Shown: in pieces, positions 40,268 to 49,225 of the stretch
Layout of the letters: every line of letters starts with the position of its first letter
How positions within the stretch are numbered: position 1 is the first letter of the stretch
Source of the DNA: Myxococcota bacterium
GTDB taxonomy: Bacteria > Myxococcota_A > Polyangia > HGW-17
Direction: 5' to 3'
Assembly: GCA_018817795.1 (NCBI GenBank)
Contig: JAHITJ010000041.1
Coordinates: 1 to 52,434, forward strand
Length of the DNA stretch: 52,434 bases
Notes under the pieces: generated by a model
Database searches by the model: none
Told to the model about the DNA's origin: nothing
What the model saw: the letters and a program-made list of their open reading frames with translations, nothing else
Translations under genes and position numbers: made by a program

Positions 40268-41386
40268 CTATTTGACTAACTCACAGCCCATCCAGTCCCG
40301 CTTGCAGTCGCGACAGACGCGACGCTTGAAGCCTGTGCCCATGGGCGTCTGCGCGCTCTGGCCCGGATCGATGCGCTGCACCGCCCAGATGTCGTCGGTG
40401 CACCAGCCGGTGACATAGATGAACTTGTCGTTGGGGAGGGCGGTGATGCCCGAGGCGCGCACGATGTCCAGTGGCAGCTCCTTGCTCTCCCAGGTGGCCG
40501 TGTCGATGATGTTCATGCTGTGGCCGGTGTAGTTGGCCGTGTAGATGAACTTGCCGTCGGTGCTCTCGATGATTGATTTTGGCTTGTTTCCCACGTTGAC
40601 GGTCTTGATGACCTTCTCGGTGACCGGATCGATCACGAAGATGGCGCTGGGACCCATCATGGAGACATACAGCCGCTTCCCGTCCCGGCTCATCACGGCG
40701 TGCCGTGGTCCGGAACCCAGCGGCAGGTGCCGGGCGGTGATCTTCACGCCGGGGGTGAGGCTCTTGGCGTCGACGATGGTGTAGTTCTTGTTGCCGTTGT
40801 TGACCAGGTACAACGTGCCCTCGTCGAGGCTCAGGGCCATGCCGCGGGGATTCACCTGCCCGGTGCGGAAGTAGTCGACGGCCAGGGTCTTGGTGTTGAA
40901 ACGCGCGAAGCCCAACTGCTCCCACAGGCTCAGGTACGCCAGGGAGCCGGTCTTGTTGAGGATGATCACCTTGGGAAAGCCGGTGACCTTGACCTTGCTC
41001 TTCCAGGTCATCGTCTTGAGGTCGATGATGTCCAGCCAATGGCCGTACATGTTGGTCGAATACAGGGTGGAGGAATCCGGCGAAACGACTGACTCGATGC
41101 TGTTGCCGGGGTAATCGATGTACTTGTGGAAGGTCATCGGATTGGCCAGGAACACGGAGATGTTCTGCCGGCCCTTGCGTCCGAAGTTGCTCACGAGCAG
41201 GTACTTGTTGTCCGGGGAGGTGGAGGCCCCCTTGGGCATGACGCCGGTGGCGGCGCCTCCCCAGATCATGAACTTGGTCTTTCCGACCATGACGAAGTCG
41301 CCGACCTTGCGTTCGGCCGCGGCGGGCGCGGTGATCCCGCAGGCGAGGATCGTCGTGAGGAGGAACAGGTGTTTTCTTGCGTTCAC
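40268..41386 (-). CDS. Secreted YVTN-type beta-propeller protein
   Basis: A 372-residue exported protein from GTG 41386 (signal LFLLTTILACGITAPAAA; AAAGGA upstream). The body has repeated blades of the YVTN/YncE type: KYLLVSNFGRKGRQNISVF, STLYSTNMYGHWLDIIDL, GTLYLVNNGNKNYTIVD, KRLYVSMMGPSAIFVIDP, KFIYTANYTGHSMNIID. The C-terminal tail has Cys in CRDCKRDWMGC. Such propellers bind peptides, metals or cell-wall parts; no ligand is evident. It is the first gene of the unit ending in uppP. Confidence 0.85.
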   Translation of the reverse strand: MNARKHLFLLTTILACGITAPAAAERKVGDFVMVGKTKFMIWGGAATGVMPKGASTSPDNKYLLVSNFGRKGRQNISVFLANPMTFHKYIDYPGNSIESVVSPDSSTLYSTNMYGHWLDIIDLKTMTWKSKVKVTGFPKVIILNKTGSLAYLSLWEQLGFARFNTKTLAVDYFRTGQVNPRGMALSLDEGTLYLVNNGNKNYTIVDAKSLTPGVKITARHLPLGSGPRHAVMSRDGKRLYVSMMGPSAIFVIDPVTEKVIKTVNVGNKPKSIIESTDGKFIYTANYTGHSMNIIDTATWESKELPLDIVRASGITALPNDKFIYVTGWCTDDIWAVQRIDPGQSAQTPMGTGFKRRVCRDCKRDWMGCELVK

Positions 41387-41497
41387 GTGTATATCATCCT
41401 TTCTCCGGAGACCCCGGGACCCGGAGGACGCACAGCATCGCAGAAAATTCCATGCGGCGCAACTTGCAGGCAAATCGGGGAGTCGGCAGCCTGGCTG

Positions 41498-42847
41498 CTA
41501 TCTGTTCTCGAAGCTTCGGAGGATGGAGCGGCCGAAATAACGCGCGGAGGAGCCGAGTTCCTCCTCGATGCGCAGAAGTTGGTTGTACTTGGCGACGCGA
41601 TCAGAGCGGGCCGGGGCGCCGATCTTCATCTGGCCCGTGCCCAGCGCCACGACGAGGTCGGAGATGAACGTGTCCTCCGTCTCCCCGGAACGGTGCGAGA
41701 CGATGCAGTCGTATCCCTGGTCACGGGCCAGCGACACGGTGTCGATCGTCTCGGTCAGGGTGCCGATCTGATTGGGCTTGATGAGGATCGCGTTGGCGAT
41801 GTGGTTGTTGATGCCGTCCTCGAGCAACCGTACGTTGGTCGAGAATACGTCGTCGCCCACGAGCTGGACCTTCTTTCCCAGCGTGCGCGTCAGCAGTTGC
41901 CAGCCCTCGCGGTCGTCCTCTCCCATGGGATCCTCCAGCGAGAAGACCATCGGATACTCCTCCGTGAAATGCACCCAGAACTCAACCATCTGCTCTGAAT
42001 TGAGCAGGGGTCCGGAGGAGCGCCAGAACTTGTAACCGTCCTGTCCTTCCTGGAGGGCCTGCTGGCGCATCTCGGAGGCGGCCGCGTCGAGCGCGAGCAG
42101 GATCTGTGGATGATCCTGGAGCGGACCGGTCTTGAAGCCCGCCAGGTGTACGGATTCCAGGATGAGATCCAGCGCTTCGCGGTGGGATCCCACGAAGGGA
42201 CAGTAACCGCCTTCGTCACCGACGCCGGTGTGGTGCCCCTTGCGAATCAGCAGGCTCTTGAGGGCGTGGAAGATCTCGGCGACCTCGCGGACGCCCTCGT
42301 GAAAGGAGGACGCGCCCACGGGCAGCACCATGAACTCCTGGAAATCGACGGTGCCGTCCACGGGCAGGCCGCCGTTGATGAGGTTGCACATGGGGACCGG
42401 CAGGGTGCGGGCGTCGATGCCCCCGAGGTAGCGGTAAAGCGGCAGGCCCAGGCTCGCTGAGGCGGCCCGGGCGACGGCCATGGACACGGCGATGATGGCG
42501 TTGGCGCCCAGGCGCCCCTTGTTCTCGGTGCCGTCGACCTCGCACATGGCCAGATCGAGGCCTGCCTGGTCGAGGGCATCGAGGTCCTGCACGGCCTCGA
42601 ACAACTGGCGATGGACATGATCCACGGCGTTGAGGACGCCCATGCCGGAAAAGCGTCCCGGATCACCGTCACGCAATTCCAGCGCTTCATTTTTTCCGGT
42701 GGACGTTCCGGTGGGGACCGCAGCGCGGCCGAAGGCGCCGTTTTCAAGGTGGACGTCCACTTCGAGGGTCGGGTTGCCGCGGGCGTCTAGGATTTCGCGT
42801 GCCTTGATCGCCGTGATGAGGGTGTTGCTGGAAGGAACGTTGTTCAT
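41498..42847 (-). CDS. eno: Enolase (atypical loop)
   Basis: A 449-residue protein of the enolase family, which interconverts 2-phosphoglycerate and phosphoenolpyruvate in glycolysis. AREILDARGNPTLEVDV, PTGTSTG, DFQEFMVLPVGA, GDEGGYCPF, GDDVFSTN, ILIKPNQIGTLTE, VSHRSGETED and KIGAPARSDRVAKYN are family motifs, so the metal and Lys/His catalytic residues are kept. The loop usually reading GGxHA is GGLPVDG here, so Pro162 stands where the conserved substrate-loop His (yeast His159) is expected. The in-frame ATG 42847 follows AGGAAGG. A strong promoter lies at 42919-42947. Confidence 0.93.
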   Translation of the reverse strand: MNNVPSSNTLITAIKAREILDARGNPTLEVDVHLENGAFGRAAVPTGTSTGKNEALELRDGDPGRFSGMGVLNAVDHVHRQLFEAVQDLDALDQAGLDLAMCEVDGTENKGRLGANAIIAVSMAVARAASASLGLPLYRYLGGIDARTLPVPMCNLINGGLPVDGTVDFQEFMVLPVGASSFHEGVREVAEIFHALKSLLIRKGHHTGVGDEGGYCPFVGSHREALDLILESVHLAGFKTGPLQDHPQILLALDAAASEMRQQALQEGQDGYKFWRSSGPLLNSEQMVEFWVHFTEEYPMVFSLEDPMGEDDREGWQLLTRTLGKKVQLVGDDVFSTNVRLLEDGINNHIANAILIKPNQIGTLTETIDTVSLARDQGYDCIVSHRSGETEDTFISDLVVALGTGQMKIGAPARSDRVAKYNQLLRIEEELGSSARYFGRSILRSFENR

Positions 42848-42918
42848 GATGATCACCTTCCTGTCGCCGGCTTTTTCGGGCAACCATTACAGTTGGACCG
42901 ATTTTTCCGGCGTAAATC

Positions 42919-42947
42919 AATGTACATTCCGTATTGGGAGTTGTAAA
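42919..42947 (-). promoter_or_regulatory. Promoter of eno
   Basis: On the minus strand TTTACA (42947-42942), a 17-base spacer and TACATT (42924-42919). Predicted start near 42912, leader about 65 bases. Confidence 0.65.
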
Positions 42948-43036
42948 TCTCCAAATGGAAAAAACCGGGTGTTACCGGAATTTAAGGCCTCTGAAAAAGA
43001 AATAAAAAAGTGGGTGAAAAGTGTTCGGTTCGCATA

Positions 43037-43066
43037 TTGACAGTCCAAGGGGCGTGCGCGTATAGT
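43037..43066 (+). promoter_or_regulatory. Strong promoter of the giant lipoprotein
   Basis: Consensus TTGACA (43037-43042), an 18-base spacer and TATAGT (43061-43066). Predicted start near 43073. An in-frame ATG at 43065 is in the -10 box and so cannot be the translation start. Confidence 0.8.
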
Positions 43067-43115
43067 GTCGCCGGGCAAGAACGCCCTGATAGGATCTTTC
43101 ATGAAAGGCAGCACC

Positions 43116-46100
43116 ATGAAGAATTGGATACTTTTGCTGGTCGCGCTCCCCTTCGTCTGGTTGTCCTCCTGTGCCGAAGATGAGACGGATCCCAAGATAT
43201 GGGTCAAGAAGCTCAACGAATCGGCCGAGGTACGCAAGGATGCCCTCGAGAAACTGGAATTCATCTATGAGGTTGATTCCACGCTTCTCGAGACCTGCAC
43301 CAAGCTCACCGATGAAGAATGGCAGAAGTTCCACAAGGACGACGTCAAGATGATGAAGGACGCGGGCAAGTGGGATCAGTACACGAGCTTCTGCAAGAAA
43401 TACAAGAGCAAGCTCGACAAGAAGATTCCCCGGTTCCGGGCGGTCACGATTCCGGCCCTCATTGATGCCTACAAGCAGCACAACGACTGGCAGAAGGACG
43501 ACATCATCAAACTGTTGATCCGGTTCCAGGACGTCAAGACCCCCATCGAACTCGAGGCCGTCCAGATGCTGTTCCTGGATGTCATCGATTCCTTTGGCGG
43601 TCCCGAATACCTCGTCGATCGTGAGAAGATCGACGCTCGCGTCGTCGTGGCGATCAAGGGCCTGACCGAACTCAACAAGTTCAAGCCGCATCCCCAGACC
43701 TTCGAGAAGATTAAGGGTCTGATGAAAAAGATTTACGCCAACCCCGAGCAGAACGACAGCATCTCCCAGATTCGCGTGGCGCTGGTCGCCAGCATCCTGG
43801 ATCTGCGCGGCACCGGTACCAACATCAACAAGGCCTTCGATGCAGAAGTCGCCGAGATCCTCGTCGAGATGATCCGCCGCGGCAAGCACGACACGGCTGA
43901 TGAAGCACTGTTCTGTCAGGGTCGCCATTGCAAGCAGAACTTCCTCGTTAACAAAAATGCGGCCATCCAGTTGGGTGCCCTCGGCGTGGCCAACAAGCGC
44001 GTCAACAACACCCTGGTGGGTTGCCTGTACAGCGTCGAGATCGGTTTGGGCCGCCTGGGCAAGAGCTTCCGCGAATGCAAGGTCGCTCTTTCCAAATTGT
44101 ACAAGCCTGAGATGCGCGGCACCGAGATCGATCCTGTCGGCATCCTCGGCCTGCTCGCCCAGGGCGATCCCGCCCGCTATCCCTTGTCCTACGATGAAAA
44201 GAAGGACCGCTGGTATGCTTCGAAGGAAGGCGATAGTTATGTAATGTACGGTGCCGATCCGAACCAGAGCACCGCCCGCTCCAAGATGAAAGACTGCATT
44301 GGCAACTATGAAAAATATCGAAACTCCGATTATTTCCAGTTTGTCACCAAGCGGCAATGGGAAAGTGAATTAAAATTCAAAAATGAAAAGGCTGACCCGG
44401 CCGCCTTCGAAGAATACCTGAACAAGAAGCGGGCTGATCACAAGAAGCGTACCTCCCAGTGGGGCGAGGGCGCATGTGAAATTTTTGACCTGAACGAAAA
44501 GGGCAAGTGGGACACCAAGGACTCCGCCGTCGTCGAGCGCACGGCGCTGGAAGCCCTCCGTGGCATGGGCGCGGCGGTCGAGACTCAGACGGTCCTGCTG
44601 GACACCTACTCATCCTACTCCATGAAGGCCTTCTGGGACTTCACGGCCGAGCAGTCCGGCAAGGCCTCGATTGTCCGTTGCAAGAAGGAAGGCATGCAGG
44701 ATGCCTTCATCAAGACCGAGTGCGTGCCCGAGTTCACCAACGACATCTCCGGCACCAAGTCCCAGTGGAACAAACTGCGCGACTACAACTGGCTCGTCGA
44801 CTCCTCGAAGGAAGCCATGTACGGCGCCGGCTGGCTGATGTCGGCTGCTGCCAACGAGCTCAACGCCCGGACCCGTGCCGAGATGGAGCTCCGCCTGCGC
44901 TGGCTGCAGGACCCGCGTTCCACGACCTTCGCCGCGAAGTCCCTGGCGATGATGCCCTACAACAAGGATTCCTTCAACGCCCTGATGGACGTGGCCTCCT
45001 TCCGCGAAGGCGGCACCGCCAAGAACACCTCCGAGCCATGGTTCATCGCCACCGAACTTCTGTGGGAACAGTTCCGCCAGCAGACCATCCAGTTGGTCCA
45101 GACCGGCCGCAACAAAGGCCTGTGCGCCAAGATCGAGAACCAGGCCGAGGCCAAGGAGTGCGACACGCTGCTGGGCACGCAGTTTGACGAAGTCATGAAG
45201 ATCTTCCAGCAGTGGACCTACAACAAGGATCGCTGGCAGCGCTCCCGCTATCTGTGGGTCACCACCATGCAGCAGTACTTCGGTTACTGGCCGGTGGACG
45301 CCGCCTCGAAGAAGGGCAAGGTCATGGACCCGAAGGAATTCTTCGTGCAGTTCAAGGCCGAGACCGAGAAGTGCAAGGCGAAAATCAAGGAGTTCGAAGG
45401 CAGCAAGGACAAGGGCGATCCCAAGAAGGAACCCATCTGCGACGGCTATGATACCACCAAGGAATACAAGTGGAACATCGCCGAGAGCCAGGCAGCCAAG
45501 GACATGAAGAAGGCAGGCCTGAACCCGAAGGAAGCCGAAAAACGCCTGGTCCTCTCCGGCTATGAGCGCATCCGTCTCGAGTTGCTCGAGAGCGCCTTCG
45601 ACTATTCCAGCGTGGGCGACTTTGACCGCCTGTTGGACATCAAGCCCGAGGACATCATGTCCGATCCGGGCGTCCATCCCCTGGAAAACATCAACAAGGA
45701 CAAGGCCACCGCCCTCGAGAAGCAGAACCTCGAGTTGACCGTCCAGCGCCCCTGGGACGACAAGATGGAAGCCGATCGTCGCGCCCGCGCCAAGGAGATC
45801 ATCCAGGAGGAGCTCGACACCCTCAAGAAGCCCATCCTCCAGTTGCGCAACTTCCTGTGCATCTACAAGGACAACGAGCCCAAGAAGTACATCCCCGATC
45901 TGACCAAGGAGTGCGAAGGCAAGGTCGATGACCTGCAGAACATCTCCAACCTGCGCACCATCGTCTCCCGTATCGTGATCACGAAGGAGTGCCCTGAGAC
46001 CATGGACGGCAAGGTCCCCTCCTGCGCGGTCTTCGAGGAAGTGTTCAACGAAAAGACCGGCAAGGTCGACCGCAATCGGCTGCCCTCCTCCCTGGAGGTC

Positions 46101-46409
46101 ATCACCCCGTGGAAGGTCCGCCGCAAGGCCCTGTACCTGATCAACGCGTGGGACAAGGAAGTCAATCCGAGCGATCGCAAGCAGATGGTCCTTGATCTGG
46201 CCAAGGCCTATGAAAAATCCGAACTGACCGTCCGCGAGACCATCCTGCTCACCCTGGATCGCTGGGGCCGCTCCGAGGACTACAAGGAAGTCTCCGAAAC
46301 CATCCAGAAAGTCATCGATTCCGAGACCGCGAACATGAAGCGTGGTGGCTACTTCTGGATGAATCAGGACGCGCAATGCTTCCTGGGGCGTCTGCAGGGT
46401 TATAAATAA
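43116..46409 (+). CDS. Giant (1097-residue) lipoprotein, unknown function
   Basis: From ATG 43116 the signal MKNWILLLVALPFVWLSSC ends in a lipobox; ATG 43101 in the same frame, with AGGAT upstream, is an alternative. The mature chain is long, helical and Lys/Asp/Glu-rich, with helical-hairpin segments that recall HEAT-type repeats (PALIDAYKQHNDWQKDDIIK, VLSGYERIRLELLESAFDY), but I cannot assign a family. Cys residues are scattered, and codon use is strongly biased to AAG, CTG and GAG. With the consensus promoter this suggests high expression. It is alone between eno and the sigma54 activator. An envelope scaffold is one guess. Confidence 0.82.
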   Translation: MKNWILLLVALPFVWLSSCAEDETDPKIWVKKLNESAEVRKDALEKLEFIYEVDSTLLETCTKLTDEEWQKFHKDDVKMMKDAGKWDQYTSFCKKYKSKLDKKIPRFRAVTIPALIDAYKQHNDWQKDDIIKLLIRFQDVKTPIELEAVQMLFLDVIDSFGGPEYLVDREKIDARVVVAIKGLTELNKFKPHPQTFEKIKGLMKKIYANPEQNDSISQIRVALVASILDLRGTGTNINKAFDAEVAEILVEMIRRGKHDTADEALFCQGRHCKQNFLVNKNAAIQLGALGVANKRVNNTLVGCLYSVEIGLGRLGKSFRECKVALSKLYKPEMRGTEIDPVGILGLLAQGDPARYPLSYDEKKDRWYASKEGDSYVMYGADPNQSTARSKMKDCIGNYEKYRNSDYFQFVTKRQWESELKFKNEKADPAAFEEYLNKKRADHKKRTSQWGEGACEIFDLNEKGKWDTKDSAVVERTALEALRGMGAAVETQTVLLDTYSSYSMKAFWDFTAEQSGKASIVRCKKEGMQDAFIKTECVPEFTNDISGTKSQWNKLRDYNWLVDSSKEAMYGAGWLMSAAANELNARTRAEMELRLRWLQDPRSTTFAAKSLAMMPYNKDSFNALMDVASFREGGTAKNTSEPWFIATELLWEQFRQQTIQLVQTGRNKGLCAKIENQAEAKECDTLLGTQFDEVMKIFQQWTYNKDRWQRSRYLWVTTMQQYFGYWPVDAASKKGKVMDPKEFFVQFKAETEKCKAKIKEFEGSKDKGDPKKEPICDGYDTTKEYKWNIAESQAAKDMKKAGLNPKEAEKRLVLSGYERIRLELLESAFDYSSVGDFDRLLDIKPEDIMSDPGVHPLENINKDKATALEKQNLELTVQRPWDDKMEADRRARAKEIIQEELDTLKKPILQLRNFLCIYKDNEPKKYIPDLTKECEGKVDDLQNISNLRTIVSRIVITKECPETMDGKVPSCAVFEEVFNEKTGKVDRNRLPSSLEVITPWKVRRKALYLINAWDKEVNPSDRKQMVLDLAKAYEKSELTVRETILLTLDRWGRSEDYKEVSETIQKVIDSETANMKRGGYFWMNQDAQCFLGRLQGYK

Positions 46410-46440
46410 TCCCTGATTGCGGGTATTTCCCCACCGCCCG

Positions 46441-46472
46441 GGGAGTGTGTTGGGGATCAGCCAAACACTCCC
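46441..46472 (+). terminator. Strong hairpin after the giant lipoprotein
   Basis: GGGAGTGT (46441-46448) pairs with ACACTCCC (46465-46472), and inner TTGG pairs with CCAA around a GGATCAG loop with one bulged G. The T run after it is short (CTTTCC), so it is a terminator or attenuator-type structure between this gene and the activator gene. Confidence 0.5.
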
Positions 46473-46500
46473 TGCCTTTCCCCCGGATCGTGGAGTCGTC

Positions 46501-48414
46501 ATGATTGAACTGGAGGTCCTGGAAGGAGAATCCAGAGGACAATCCTACAACATCGAAGATCCGATCATCACCATCGGACGCCACGCCGAGAATCGAATCG
46601 TCCTGCCCGACTATCATATCAGCGGCGAGCACGCCCAGATTTTTTGGGAAGACAATCAATACATCCTGAGGGATCTGCGATCCACGTCAGGCTCTATCCT
46701 GTTCCGGAACAAGCAGAGCCTCCCCCTGGATGGTGCCGAGCGCTGGGAGATCCCCCTCAAGGTCGGCGATCAACTCCGACTCGGCGCACCTTTCTCACCG
46801 GTGGTCCTGCACGTGCGTGCGATCGACTCAGTGGAAGCGGATCTGCCCCGGGCCACGGTCATGGCAGCCCGGACCCTCGAACAGATTGACACGCTGCGCA
46901 CAAGCGCTGATTCGGACCGGGACCTCGCCGCCATTCTGTACAGGCTTGTTCAGACCATCGGCCGTGGCGGCCTCGAACTCAACCAGGTGCTGACCTCGGT
47001 CAGCGACGCGGTGTTTGACCTGCTCGATCGCGCCTCCAACGTGAGCATCTACCTGCGCGATCCCGTCTCCCTGCGTTTCCGCATGGCATACTCCCGCTCG
47101 CGTGAGGGGTCCGTGGACACCACCGGAGGTTCGCGATCGCTGATCGAGATGGTGCTCAAGAAGAAGGCCGCGATCCTGGTCGCCGATGCCCCTGAGGAGA
47201 TGGCCCAGAGCGCCTCGATCCTGTCGGCGTCCATCCGATCGATCATGGCGGTGCCGATGTGGAACGGAAACCAGATCGCCGGTGTGATCCAGTGCGACAA
47301 CCGCACCCGTCGGGGCATGTTCCAGGAGCATGACCTCGAGCACCTTACGCTCCTGTCGTACCAGTCGATCCTGGCCATCGAGAACGCCCGGATGTACCAA
47401 CAACTCGAGGAGAAGAAGGAGCGCGCCCAGTCGGAGAACAACTACTTCCGGCAACGCACCCCAGTGCGCTGTTTCTCCGACATCATAGGCTCGTCGCTGG
47501 CCATGAAGCGCATCTTCGACCAGCTCGAGAAGGTCATAGACACCCGCGTGGCCATCTCCGTGCGGGGCGAGACCGGCACCGGCAAGGAACTGATCGCCTC
47601 GGCGATCCATTACCAGAGCCGACGTCGCGACAAGATGTTCGTCGCCCAGAACTGCGCCGCGCTGCCCGAGACGCTGCTCGAGAGCGAGCTCTTCGGTCAC
47701 ACCAAGGGAGCCTTCACAGGGGCCGAGCGCGACAAGAAGGGGCTCTTCGAGATCGCCGACGGCGGCACGCTGTTCCTCGATGAGATCGCCGACATGCCGT
47801 TGTCGTTGCAGGTCAAGCTGCTGCGTGTGCTGCAGGAGGGTGAGATCCGCCCCCTGGGCTCGACGGTGGTGAAGTTCGTGGACGTGCGCATCATCTCGGC
47901 TTCACACAAGAATCTCGAGGATGAGGTTGCCGCGGGCCGGTTCCGCGAGGATCTGTTCTACCGCCTGCACGTGTTTCCGATCCTGTTGCCGCCCCTTCGC
48001 GAACGCAAGGAGGACATCCCCCTGCTTGTGGAGCACTTCGTGCAGAAGTACGCCTGTGGCATGCTCAAGAACGTGACCATGGATCCTCAGACGCTCCGTG
48101 AGATGCAGGAGGTGCCCTGGAAGGGCAACGTCCGCGAGTTGGAGAACGAGGTGCAGCGACTGGTGATCCTGGCCGACGACGACGGCGTGATCCTGCCGGC
48201 CGACCTTCGTCCCCAACTGAGGCAGGAGTCTTCGGTGGTGGCAGAAAAGGCCGTGCTCGCCCAGGGCTCCCTCAAGGAGATGATGGAGGAGGTTGAGCGA
48301 CAGATCCTCCATCGTGTGCTGGCCGAATGCGACCAGAACAAGACCCGCGCCGCTGGCCGTCTGGGGATCACCCGTGAAGGGCTTCACAAAAAACTCGCCA
48401 AGTATTCGATGTAA
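46501..48414 (+). CDS. FHA-GAF-AAA+-Fis sigma54-dependent activator
   Basis: A 637-residue transcription activator from ATG 46501 (GGAG 5 bases upstream). Residues 1-95 are an FHA domain that reads phosphothreonine (TIGRHAENRIVLPDYHISGEHA), then a GAF domain about 145-310, then the AAA+ domain with Walker A GETGTGKE (about 356) and the sigma54-contacting GAFTGA (about 402), and a Fis-type helix-turn-helix at the end (ILAECDQNKTRAAGRLGITREGLHKKL). FHA-type activators of this sort are common in Myxococcota and are thought to be tuned by Ser/Thr kinases; that kinase could be the one at 1530-5060. Confidence 0.95.
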   Translation: MIELEVLEGESRGQSYNIEDPIITIGRHAENRIVLPDYHISGEHAQIFWEDNQYILRDLRSTSGSILFRNKQSLPLDGAERWEIPLKVGDQLRLGAPFSPVVLHVRAIDSVEADLPRATVMAARTLEQIDTLRTSADSDRDLAAILYRLVQTIGRGGLELNQVLTSVSDAVFDLLDRASNVSIYLRDPVSLRFRMAYSRSREGSVDTTGGSRSLIEMVLKKKAAILVADAPEEMAQSASILSASIRSIMAVPMWNGNQIAGVIQCDNRTRRGMFQEHDLEHLTLLSYQSILAIENARMYQQLEEKKERAQSENNYFRQRTPVRCFSDIIGSSLAMKRIFDQLEKVIDTRVAISVRGETGTGKELIASAIHYQSRRRDKMFVAQNCAALPETLLESELFGHTKGAFTGAERDKKGLFEIADGGTLFLDEIADMPLSLQVKLLRVLQEGEIRPLGSTVVKFVDVRIISASHKNLEDEVAAGRFREDLFYRLHVFPILLPPLRERKEDIPLLVEHFVQKYACGMLKNVTMDPQTLREMQEVPWKGNVRELENEVQRLVILADDDGVILPADLRPQLRQESSVVAEKAVLAQGSLKEMMEEVERQILHRVLAECDQNKTRAAGRLGITREGLHKKLAKYSM

Positions 48415-48474
48415 TCCGTCCCGCACCCTGAAAAGTCCTTCACAAAGCAAAAAGGTTGTGGCAAAGTATCGCCC

Positions 48475-49188
48475 ATGACGCAGGGACATTTCGGAAAACG
48501 CATCTTCATCGCCGATCCCCGTGACCCCGAAAGAATGGTCCTCTCATCCATCCTCGGGCGGCTGGGATATGAAATCTCCTCCTTTTCCAACATGGATGAC
48601 TTTCTGGAGGCTCTGACCGAGCAGCCCAGGCTGGTCGTCATACATGCCCAGCTCGAAGGGGCCGCCGATCGCGCCCTCTCCCTGGGGTCGGCCGACTGCC
48701 GCGTGATCCTGGTGGATCTCCCGCCGGAGTCCAGCCACGCGTTTTCAGGGTTCGTCGATGCCACCGAGCACGTGCTGCGCGGCATCAACGTGCGCGTCCC
48801 CGAGATCGTCATGGTCATCAACGATTTCATCTCGCCCCCCGAGGGCATGATCCGCCGTCCCCCGCGTGTGGCCGGTGGGTACGCCACCGAGATACACCTG
48901 CGCGAGCAGACGATGATGGGGCACATCTACAACATCTCCGTCACCGGTGCGTTCCTGGAGATCGCCAATCCACCGGAGCGCGACGAGACCATGCTGTTGA
49001 AGTTCCAGTTGCCGCACACCGGCGAGATGTTCCAGTGCGAGGGCCTCTCCACCTGGCGGGTCCTCCCCAGCGAGAGCGCCGCGATGCGGTCCCCACCGGG
49101 CTGCGGCGTACGCTTTTTGAACCTGACTCCGGATCAGTCCAGCCTGCTCGAGGACTTTGTCGAGCGCAAGGGCCGCGTCGAGCCGTAA
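48475..49188 (+). CDS. Degenerate receiver plus PilZ domain protein
   Basis: A 237-residue cytosolic protein. Residues 1-120 look like a response-regulator receiver fold (KRIFIADPRDPERM, RLVVIHAQLEG) but His stands where the phosphorylated Asp is expected, so phosphorylation is unlikely. Residues about 120-237 are a PilZ domain with RRPPR (RxxxR) and NISVTGAFLE (D/NxSxxG), the c-di-GMP-binding pair. It probably reports c-di-GMP to motility or secretion machinery; no partner is adjacent. It starts 60 bases after the sigma54 activator gene. Confidence 0.88.
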   Translation: MTQGHFGKRIFIADPRDPERMVLSSILGRLGYEISSFSNMDDFLEALTEQPRLVVIHAQLEGAADRALSLGSADCRVILVDLPPESSHAFSGFVDATEHVLRGINVRVPEIVMVINDFISPPEGMIRRPPRVAGGYATEIHLREQTMMGHIYNISVTGAFLEIANPPERDETMLLKFQLPHTGEMFQCEGLSTWRVLPSESAAMRSPPGCGVRFLNLTPDQSSLLEDFVERKGRVEP

Positions 49189-49225
49189 CCCTCCCGATTT
49201 TCCCCTTCATGCACGGACCCAAGAC

